A stretch of 64,000 nucleotides of DNA. Origin: Candidatus Nitrosocosmicus oleophilus. GTDB taxonomy: Archaea; Thermoproteota; Nitrososphaeria; Nitrososphaerales; Nitrososphaeraceae. Shown one piece after another: positions 57,347 to 64,000 of this stretch. The notes beneath the pieces were generated by a model. It did no database searches. It saw only the letters and a program-made list of their open reading frames with translations, and was not told the origin of the DNA. The translations under genes were made by a program, and so were the position numbers. The stretch spans positions 744,001 to 808,000 of the forward strand of contig NZ_CP012850.1 in assembly GCF_000802205.1 (NCBI RefSeq), written 5' to 3'. Each line of letters starts with the position of its first letter. The first letter of the stretch is position 1.

Positions 57347-57565
57347 TTGTTCAAACTAAGCCCACAACTAAGATTTTTTTATAGACTATTAAATCTCATA
57401 ACTTACAAGAGATGTATTATTAGTCAATTGATTAGATTGACTATGACCTACCATGATTATCTCATCTCGACTGAAGGCAGGTTAAGTATTACTATATTTG
57501 TTATAGACAAAAAGTTTAGTATTTACATTTTATTCGAATCGGAGGTATTATTTGACAAAATGTGA
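57347..57565 (+). CDS. Doubtful small ORF
   Basis: A 72-codon frame (MFKLSPQLRFFYRLLN...) with a basic hydrophobic N-terminus and a beta-like C-terminal part (RLSITIFVIDKKFSIYILF). No family and no neighbouring support; it may be spurious. Confidence 0.25.
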   Translation: MFKLSPQLRFFYRLLNLITYKRCIISQLIRLTMTYHDYLISTEGRLSITIFVIDKKFSIYILFESEVLFDKM

Positions 57566-57670
57566 ATGGGACAAATTAAGAATCTTGAAAAATTAAATAG
57601 ACAATATCAAATATTTAATTATAGTTAAATAAATTTAACTATCTTGATGAATTGGATATATTGAATAGGT

Positions 57671-57784
57671 TTGAATAAAAACAAAAAGTGCATAATATGT
57701 GGATGCTCTGGTCATTCTCTTTTCGGTTGTTTTTCTCATTGGACGGGTCATAAGAAAAATAACGGTATGTGTGGTAAACACTAA
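57671..57784 (+). CDS. 37-residue Cys/His microprotein (CIICGC...GMCGKH)
   Basis: TTG 57671 encodes LNKNKKCIICGCSGHSLFGC, then FSHWTGHKKNNGMCGKH, followed by TAA. Five cysteines and four histidines in 37 residues suggest a zinc-binding microprotein, of a pattern different from the CFH family. Confidence 0.5.
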   Translation: MNKNKKCIICGCSGHSLFGCFSHWTGHKKNNGMCGKH

Positions 57785-57795
57785 TCACTGGTATC

Positions 57796-58419
57796 TTACT
57801 TCAATTCATAAAGCGCTATCACCAGTTTTAACAAGATTTTTTCGTTAGTTGTTTCTGCCAATGGTACAAAATATTTCTGTGTTTCTTCCTTAATTCTTGC
57901 TATTTTGTCCTTCCTTCTCGAATTTTTCAACGATCGAAGTTCATCTAGTCGTTCAGCCAGAATAATGTTTTTTATCATGCTGTCTGATTGTTTTATTTTG
58001 CCAAACAGTTTTTCTATTTTTAATTCTTCATTCTTGTTGGATTCTGAATCGGAATATTTGCTAAAAAATGATACAGTTGTGAATGTTTTTTCGCTAATCT
58101 CTTTTTTTATGTAGTCTTTCGTCTCTTTGGGTACTTCTTGTTTATTGAAAATATCATGAAGTAGTGCAGAACAAACCAGATCTGAACTATCTGAGTTCAT
58201 CTCTTCGTTTAGAATTAATGCTACTCTTAGTGAATGATTGATTTGAGGTTCAATTTTATCATATTGGTATTTTCTAGTCATACTACTGTAAATCCTCAAT
58301 GCTAATCCGAAGGCTTTCGAAATTTTTTCTACTTCGTTCATTGAATCCTCAAAAGGTTTTAATAATTTGGTAAATCCTGTTTTAATGAAATTATTCTTAT
58401 TATCACTATCCTTAGACAT
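57796..58419 (-). CDS. SpoT/MESH1-like HD hydrolase
   Basis: A 207-residue HD protein: INHSLRVALIL (first His), SALLHDIF (His-Asp pair), ILAERLDELRSL, and TQKYFVPLAE near the C-terminus follow the order of ppGpp-hydrolase HD domains. No synthetase domain is present. Substrate in archaea unknown. It is divergent from the HTH gene at 58572. Confidence 0.7.
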   Translation of the reverse strand: MSKDSDNKNNFIKTGFTKLLKPFEDSMNEVEKISKAFGLALRIYSSMTRKYQYDKIEPQINHSLRVALILNEEMNSDSSDLVCSALLHDIFNKQEVPKETKDYIKKEISEKTFTTVSFFSKYSDSESNKNEELKIEKLFGKIKQSDSMIKNIILAERLDELRSLKNSRRKDKIARIKEETQKYFVPLAETTNEKILLKLVIALYELK

Positions 58420-58571
58420 TTCTAGTAATTTGACCTAAGACCTTTGGCAATTCATCCATTAATGTACTTTTCATCTACTTCCTAAACTACTTTGATAAAA
58501 GTTCATAATAAGGGTAATAGATATACATTCATAAGTTTATAACATTTTATCAATTTATTGAATATATTTAC

Positions 58572-59117
58572 ATGGTTTACGATGATCCAAACAAAAATAA
58601 TATTGTAAATATCTCTATTCAATATAACGATATAAAAGTGCAATTTAGTGGGGAGCCTGAGAATGTCCTTTTGTCTACCATTTCTTTTCTTACCAAAAAT
58701 ATTCCAGAGATACGCTTGGCTCAGAAAATTTCCTTAAATTACTCTGTGTCCGAATTAATCGAGATGTATTCATCCATAATCAAAATTACACCAGAGGGGC
58801 CCAAAATATTGCCCAACGTTGGAGAAATTCATAATAAGAAATTTTCCGATAAGGAAATAGTGATGTTATTTTTGTTGGGGTCAAAAATAGCATTCGAATT
58901 GGGCAAGATTTCTGAAAAATCATCTCCTATATCCGAAATCCAATCTACAACAAACCTAAATCCAAAATCTATTAGTTCAAGATTGTCTGAATTAGTGAAA
59001 GTTGGATATGTTATAAAAAGTGTAAATAAGGAAAATCAAGCAGAATCAGTAGTGTATGGGATTACCACTATCGGAATTAAATGGTTAAATGATATTATGG
59101 CAAAAAAATTACTCTAA
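58572..59117 (+). CDS. Winged-helix transcription regulator
   Basis: A 181-residue protein: the N-terminal half (VNISIQYNDIKVQFSGEPENVL...) is beta-rich, and the C-terminal half is a winged helix (SPISEIQSTTNLNPKSISSRLSELVKVGYVIK). It ends 5 nt from the stop of a convergent HTH gene of similar design (59123). Confidence 0.65.
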   Translation: MVYDDPNKNNIVNISIQYNDIKVQFSGEPENVLLSTISFLTKNIPEIRLAQKISLNYSVSELIEMYSSIIKITPEGPKILPNVGEIHNKKFSDKEIVMLFLLGSKIAFELGKISEKSSPISEIQSTTNLNPKSISSRLSELVKVGYVIKSVNKENQAESVVYGITTIGIKWLNDIMAKKLL

Positions 59118-59122
59118 ATTAG

Positions 59123-59635
59123 TTACTTTTCAAACAATGGCTTTTTCTGAATATATCTGTAGTTTCTTAGAGTTCCTACACGAGTTAATATCCCTTCTCT
59201 TACCATGTCACTTAAAGAATGTGATACTGCTGTTTTATCGTAATTATATCCAATTCTTGACAACTCTTGGTGAACCTCTATAAGTAGTCTCTCACTTTCA
59301 AAAAATTTCTCATAAAAGATTTTTTCCATCAAACTTCTACACGTATTTCCATTCTTTGCAAGTTCCTTTAATGAAACATTGTTTCTTTTTTGATTTATAT
59401 TTTGCAAATTAGCGTCTCCATCAATTTTAGATCTTAATAAATCAATTTCAGTCTTTAATTTTTCAATTTCACTATTGGTATTTGTACTTGAGAGCGAGGC
59501 GATATCTATTCCGGTAAGGACATTCTCCACTACATTCTTAACTTTATCTTCTACACATGTAATTTCGACCTCCCATTCTTTATATTTCAATTTTATCTTT
59601 GCCTCCAAAGATAATTTCGATACCGCTTCACTCAT
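59123..59635 (-). CDS. HTH regulator, divergent from nurA
   Basis: The open frame starts at 59704, but MSEAVSKLSLEAKIKLKYKEW (59635) fits the paralogue better, giving 170 residues. An N-terminal beta part with a KYKEWEVEITCVED pattern is followed by a coiled coil and a C-terminal winged helix (DKTAVSHSLSDMVREGILTRVG). The upstream gap carries CATGTTGTT/AACAACATG, a plausible operator for this regulator. Confidence 0.65.
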   Translation of the reverse strand: MSEAVSKLSLEAKIKLKYKEWEVEITCVEDKVKNVVENVLTGIDIASLSSTNTNSEIEKLKTEIDLLRSKIDGDANLQNINQKRNNVSLKELAKNGNTCRSLMEKIFYEKFFESERLLIEVHQELSRIGYNYDKTAVSHSLSDMVREGILTRVGTLRNYRYIQKKPLFEK

Positions 59636-59670
59636 GTTTGATATTGTATGTACTTCCTGTCTGATAAAGG

Positions 59671-59741
59671 TGTTGTTGCACAACATGCACATCATGAACA
59701 ACATTTATTAACATCATGTTGTTGTTGAACAACATGCACAA
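59671..59741. promoter_or_regulatory. Palindromic operator region between HTH gene and nurA
   Basis: CATGTTGTT (59715-59723) and AACAACATG (59728-59736) form a 9-bp inverted repeat over the nurA start. AACATGCACA occurs twice, at 59682-59691 and 59732-59741, and further TTGTTG/CAACA units lie between. It probably binds a regulator, perhaps the HTH protein encoded beside it. Confidence 0.5.
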
Positions 59742-60771
59742 TCAATTAAATCTTCATGATCTGGAATCAAATATAGAGGATATGAAAAAATCTTTAATTA
59801 ATAACTTTAGTAATTCCTACTTTTGTAAGGACTATAGAAATTTAATTGAAAATAAGAAGCTGGTTTTTGTGGACGATGACGAGGGCGTACCCATTCAAAA
59901 TTGGGGAATTCACTCCGAAAAGTACGCTAATTTGAAAATAAATGGAATCGAACTAGTAGAAAAGGAAAAGTTGGTTTTTGGTATCGACTCTAGTTGTATT
60001 AAGGTTGCAGAAGTCGAGGATGGTGGATTATATGCTGTGAAAGGATCCATCTGTATATCTTTTAAGGGTAAACCTGCTGCGCATTTAAAAATTGGCCCGT
60101 TAATTTTTTATCTTAACGAAGAAGCTCTTCAGAATCTTCGACTTGAGCACAATGTTTCCAAACTAATACTCTTTAATGACGATTATGCAAAAAAATTTTT
60201 GAGAGTAAACATAGAAAGGTATATTCAGTTTTGGCTATCAAAATTAGTTTCAAACTCTATAATACTCGTTGATGGGTCATTGAAATCTTCAATATTTGAG
60301 AATCATTTTTATGATATTTCAAAAACCATAGAAAATTCTGTTATCAACAAAAATTCATTAATTGGAATAAGTAAAAACTCCAAAATAAAGATACTAAAGT
60401 ATTTGTCATATCCTTTAATAAGATCTAAGACTTGTTCCTATGTTGACATAAATCTGGTTATTAGAAGCTTGATTTCTAGGATATATGGTGAACATCTTCT
60501 AGTAAAGTTGTCTAACAATCAATACTCAAACATACTAAGGGCTGACGTAGTATCATATAATAACGATGTGAGTAGTACTTTAGGAACATTACTATATAAC
60601 GAATTAATTCATTTTGGCTATCCAAGCACTCTCCAACTTTCACATCATGTCTCTGTTTTTTCAAATACGGACTTGGCAAGTATGAAGAGTTTCATAAAGT
60701 CTAATTATTCTGTTAGAGAAATTTCTCATGAGAATGCTAGATCATCTGTTTTAGGGACTGTCTGGAGATGA
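59716..60771 (+). CDS. nurA: NurA 5'-3' nuclease
   Basis: A 351-residue NurA-family nuclease that works with HerA in DNA-end resection. The N-terminal catalytic block KLVFGIDSSCIKVAEVEDGG carries the first metal-binding Asp, and IILVDGSLKSS holds a second acidic site. STLQLSHHVSVFSNTDLASM is near the C-terminus. ATG 59716 opens the frame, but ATG 59734 (MHNQLNL) is a plausible alternative. It overlaps herA by four bases (ATGA). Confidence 0.85.
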   Translation: MLLLNNMHNQLNLHDLESNIEDMKKSLINNFSNSYFCKDYRNLIENKKLVFVDDDEGVPIQNWGIHSEKYANLKINGIELVEKEKLVFGIDSSCIKVAEVEDGGLYAVKGSICISFKGKPAAHLKIGPLIFYLNEEALQNLRLEHNVSKLILFNDDYAKKFLRVNIERYIQFWLSKLVSNSIILVDGSLKSSIFENHFYDISKTIENSVINKNSLIGISKNSKIKILKYLSYPLIRSKTCSYVDINLVIRSLISRIYGEHLLVKLSNNQYSNILRADVVSYNNDVSSTLGTLLYNELIHFGYPSTLQLSHHVSVFSNTDLASMKSFIKSNYSVREISHENARSSVLGTVWR

Positions 60772-62225
60772 AAATTCTATCAAAAACAGGCGATGAAATT
60801 CTCTTACTTGCGGTAACAAATGATTTTGCAAATAAGGGTGACTATTTTGTTATTGAAGATTTTAACAATAATAAGAAACTACTTGTTCAATTCTATGACG
60901 AAGAGTATTTTTCATCATCTTCCATTGTGGAGGAGATAATAAAGGATGAGGTGATTTCTAAATTTAGTACTGAAAATATTTTTGATCCCTTGGAGATCAC
61001 CAATCTATCTCAAACAATACGGGATGTCAGGATCTTTAAAACTAAAATAAGGGCTTCTATTGATAATGAAAATCAAATATCAACTGATGTGGATTGGGTA
61101 CCATCAAGAGTAAACTCCAAGATAGTCAAAATTGGGTTAAACGAGATAAAGGCTTTATTAAAGAAAAACATGCAATATCCAATATCATTAGGTAAATGCG
61201 GATCTGATAATCAAAACTTTGAAATTTTTGCTGAAGATCTAGATGGTAAGCTAAATATAATCACAGGTAAGAAAGAAACCGGTAAATCTCATCTTTCAAA
61301 AATATTGATCAACTCTCTCATGCAATATGGAGCCTATGTAATAGTGTTTGATTTAAATAATGAGTATAGTGGGCTGTCCTGTAATGTTGATGGGATGCCC
61401 TCATCTATAAGCGATAAGCTTCTTTTGTTAAATCCTGGAAGAGAATTGAAATTCAACTTAACATATTTTGGAAAACCTTCTATTTCTAATATGTTAAAAA
61501 ATGCATTAGATATGCCTTCTGCTTCACTAAGAGAGTTTTTTAGGATATGGGATTCGCTAGAAAACAAAAAGATACTTAGTCTATTTGAGCTTGGTAAGGC
61601 TTTTGGAACTTGGACTATTAATGAATTGGTGAGGGATGCACTATTATCCCGTTTCCACATGATTAATTCCTCACGATTGTTTTCGTCCAATAATGTTAAC
61701 GAAAGAGGGTTTCAATTTGAGGATGTAATAAAAACAAAACCAAAGGGGGCTGCTATGATAGTTAATATGAGCAGGATTTCTCCTGTGGTAAGACGAATGA
61801 TTGTTGAGCTCGTGATGAATAAATTGATTGAATTATTGGAAAAATCCCTAATTCCACCAATTTTCATATTTGCTGAAGAAGCTCAACTGTATATTCGTGA
61901 TACATATTGGGAAGATCTAATAACCAGAATGAGACATTTTGGAATTTATTCTACATTTATTACAAATCAGCCAGATGCTATAAATGATACTATATATAGA
62001 CAGGTTGATAATATTTTTTTATTCAATTTTACAAACGATTCTGATCTCGAAAAAATTTCAAAGGTGTCGTTAGTAGACTCCTCAACTATCAAGTCGTTGG
62101 TCAAGACACTTTCGCACAGAAATTGTTTAGCAATCGGAAAGGCCGTGTCAAATTTGCCAATGGTGATTAAAATAAAACCCGTTGATATGTTGACTCTTGG
62201 AGAAACAAAAAAATTTTTCAAATAA
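60768..62225 (+). CDS. herA: HerA DNA translocase
   Basis: A 485-residue FtsK/HerA-type ATPase (DUF87). Walker A is GKKETGKS at 167-174, inside KLNIITGKKETGKSHLSKIL, and FIFAEEAQLYI carries Walker B. The N-terminal HAS-like domain lies at about 1-130. Its start overlaps the nurA stop, so the two are co-translated. The 3' end overlaps the convergent rtcA by 8 bases. Confidence 0.9.
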   Translation: MKILSKTGDEILLLAVTNDFANKGDYFVIEDFNNNKKLLVQFYDEEYFSSSSIVEEIIKDEVISKFSTENIFDPLEITNLSQTIRDVRIFKTKIRASIDNENQISTDVDWVPSRVNSKIVKIGLNEIKALLKKNMQYPISLGKCGSDNQNFEIFAEDLDGKLNIITGKKETGKSHLSKILINSLMQYGAYVIVFDLNNEYSGLSCNVDGMPSSISDKLLLLNPGRELKFNLTYFGKPSISNMLKNALDMPSASLREFFRIWDSLENKKILSLFELGKAFGTWTINELVRDALLSRFHMINSSRLFSSNNVNERGFQFEDVIKTKPKGAAMIVNMSRISPVVRRMIVELVMNKLIELLEKSLIPPIFIFAEEAQLYIRDTYWEDLITRMRHFGIYSTFITNQPDAINDTIYRQVDNIFLFNFTNDSDLEKISKVSLVDSSTIKSLVKTLSHRNCLAIGKAVSNLPMVIKIKPVDMLTLGETKKFFK

Positions 62226-63285
62226 CTGGATTACCTTCAATCGATAGTATGAATTCGTTTTCAGAGATTTTCTCAAAATGATATTCTATAGAATTGAGCA
62301 TTCTAATCACTTCCAAATTTGTTAATAGATGTGTCGTTATTTTTGATATTTTGTACCTGGATTTCCCATTAACAAAGCTCAATGGCAAGACTAGCATATC
62401 CGCTAGATGTTGATCAATACATGCTTGAAATTCATAATCATCTATGAATTTCTTTGCAGCTCTATTTCCTATTATTTCTGCTTTGACGCCCTTTTCGCCG
62501 ATAGAATCAGCCCCCAAATATATACCTGATTCTGAAGTAGTGTATACTAGAATTGAAGATCCCGGACTCTCTGAATTTTCTAAAACAGATTTGTGTTTAG
62601 AGTACCTTATGCCTTTTTTCTCCAAAGTTGCTATTGCACTTCCAATCTGTCTCTCTGGAATGTGTTTTGGCAACCTTGCTGCTATGCTTATTATGTTCGG
62701 TTCAACTTCTTTGAAATTACAAAACTCTATTGGATGAAGATCAGTGGCTTTTCTTATTTTGATTTCGACAAACCCTTGTCCTCTGGGGTAAAATCCTCTT
62801 TTTAGGACATTTATGTCAAATACGATTCCAATTTTAGAAAATGCATCTCTTAATACATATTTTATGTAATCTATGGTTGGACTAAATTTCACATCGGTTC
62901 CACCTGACAATCTAATTACCAAGTCTTTTTGAGAAATTGCTATTGTTGGAATTAATGTCTGTAACAGTAGTGGTATACTGCCTGCAGTTCCGATGTCCGC
63001 AATAATGGCATCATTTGCAGGTTTATCATATTCATTGAATCTGTTATCTTTAGATGCTTCAAACCTGATCCATTCCGAACCCAAACTTACATTTTCGGTA
63101 TGTATGTTAAATATCCTTGAAAGTAGCTGAATTGTTAAAACATGCTGATGCTTCAAACCAGGATCCTTTCTATTTGATCTTATATTTGTCACTTTTATTG
63201 GCTTCCCGATTATTGTTGAAATCGTTATTGCACTTCTAAGAATCTGTCCACCTCCTTCGCCGATTGAACCATCTACTAACAACAT
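62218..63285 (-). CDS. rtcA: RNA 3'-terminal phosphate cyclase
   Basis: RtcA converts RNA 3'-phosphate to 2',3'-cyclic phosphate using ATP. The 355-residue protein shows VDGSIGEGGGQILRSAITIS (2-21), GFYPRGQGFVEI and a CIDQHLADMLVLPLSF block carrying the likely adenylylated His. The 8-bp overlap with herA at the 3' ends is convergent. rtcB is in the same window, but not adjacent. Confidence 0.93.
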   Translation of the reverse strand: MLLVDGSIGEGGGQILRSAITISTIIGKPIKVTNIRSNRKDPGLKHQHVLTIQLLSRIFNIHTENVSLGSEWIRFEASKDNRFNEYDKPANDAIIADIGTAGSIPLLLQTLIPTIAISQKDLVIRLSGGTDVKFSPTIDYIKYVLRDAFSKIGIVFDINVLKRGFYPRGQGFVEIKIRKATDLHPIEFCNFKEVEPNIISIAARLPKHIPERQIGSAIATLEKKGIRYSKHKSVLENSESPGSSILVYTTSESGIYLGADSIGEKGVKAEIIGNRAAKKFIDDYEFQACIDQHLADMLVLPLSFVNGKSRYKISKITTHLLTNLEVIRMLNSIEYHFEKISENEFILSIEGNPVI

Positions 63286-63321
63286 TTACAGCTATTTCCT
63301 CAAAATTCTGACCAGTCTGAC

Positions 63322-63870
63322 TTAATTATGATATTCTTTGGTAACATGTGATTTTGTTAAATTGTATAAATTCTTTATCCTGTCTACACCCTCGATTTCA
63401 TTTATCAGTTTTATCGTCGGAGTGGGTACCAACTCTTCCCAGTTCTTGTCATTTGCAATCCTGTGCCTTACTTCTGTGGCAGACAAGAATTCTCTACTAA
63501 TTAAGTCTGGATATATAATCTCAACTCCCCTTTCTTTGTATAACATACTAGTAAAGGGATCGTTTGTAAATACAATATTATATCTAGGGACTAATAGATC
63601 CATGTTATATGTCCACAGTAAGTGTACTCCTACGTCTGGTACTGGGATAAGAATAATTTTATCACTTTTTTCTTTTATCTCATTGGTTATATTTTCTCTA
63701 ATTATTTCTATTCTTTCTCCAGCGGTGAAAGGATTTCTTAATTCAAAACTTTTGTCCGAGCTTCCCACAGCAATTATCAACTCATCTACCTTATCGCTGC
63801 ACCATTTGAGCGAATATAAATGCCCTTTATGAAATGGTTGAAATCTTCCAATGTACAATCCTCTTTTCAA
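63322..63870 (-). CDS. nadM: Nicotinamide-nucleotide adenylyltransferase
   Basis: A 182-residue archaeal NMN adenylyltransferase making NAD+ from NMN and ATP. GLYIGRFQPFHKGHL (4-18) contains the HxGH motif, and ISREFLSATEVRHRI contains the SxTxxR nucleotide-binding motif. It precedes rtcA on the same strand with a 36-nt gap, so they may be one transcript. Confidence 0.93.
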   Translation of the reverse strand: MKRGLYIGRFQPFHKGHLYSLKWCSDKVDELIIAVGSSDKSFELRNPFTAGERIEIIRENITNEIKEKSDKIILIPVPDVGVHLLWTYNMDLLVPRYNIVFTNDPFTSMLYKERGVEIIYPDLISREFLSATEVRHRIANDKNWEELVPTPTIKLINEIEGVDRIKNLYNLTKSHVTKEYHN

Positions 63871-64000
63871 TAATTTTTTTATATTCTTTTTGATTAAAAG
63901 TATATCTAAACTACCTGTATACTTGTAGACCGATATTGTATTACCTTATCGATTAAAAAGTTATTATAATTTAACTGCTAAAAGATTCTAGTTTTGTCTT

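Noticed and set aside
1-64000. CRISPR array or cas genes
   Set aside because: No evenly spaced direct repeats with unique spacers, and no Cas-like protein, are visible anywhere in the window.

Overview
The window is AT-rich chromosomal DNA from an ammonia-oxidising archaeon (Thaumarchaeota/Nitrososphaeria). The evidence is an ammonia monooxygenase subunit C gene (amoC), together with archaeal information-processing genes: RadA, NurA-HerA, RtcB, RtcA, SmAP3-like Lsm, ArcTGT, proteasome beta, eIF6 and a PDCD5-like protein. TTG starts are frequent and intergenic spacers long. The orphan amoC, many small zinc proteins and scattered pseudogenes suggest the Nitrososphaerales, perhaps Nitrosocosmicus-like. 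The genus is inference.

Layout. 1-22 kb is mostly conserved core: an edge-truncated membrane HD protein, purB, rtcB, a PDCD5-like gene, amoC, three exported proteins, radA, a broken HTH/coiled-coil gene, a dNTPase-like HD protein, an AK6-like kinase, Lsm, tgtA, psmB, leuCD and eIF6. 22-31 kb is gene-poor and holds two CHAD-type proteins, a tandem pair of thymidylate-kinase-like proteins (the second with Lys replaced by Arg in Walker A), a SixA-type phosphatase and small zinc proteins. 31-45 kb is accessory: a GC-richer cNMP-binding/thioredoxin-reductase-like fusion, an MhqO/MhqD-like pair, endonuclease V, MgtC, a CYTH-like protein, an SDR, UppP, and long spacers with repeated elements. 46.5-51.3 kb is a complete pstSCAB-phoU set. 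51-57.6 kb is decayed: an IS5-like element with perfect 9-bp target duplications and an amber-interrupted transposase, plus several frameshifted genes. 57.7-63.9 kb returns to core genes: a SpoT-like HD protein, two HTH proteins, nurA-herA, rtcA and nadM.

How the genes connect. Phosphate uptake (Pst/PhoU), CHAD and CYTH-like proteins, SixA and the kinase pair together suggest phosphate or polyphosphate handling. This is inferred from domains and neighbourhood, not shown. The most unusual items are the kinase pair, a family of short Cys/His proteins partly below usual ORF cut-offs, a three-copy ~140-nt intergenic element with a hairpin, and an unusual number of single-base frameshifts, one of them in an A6 run.
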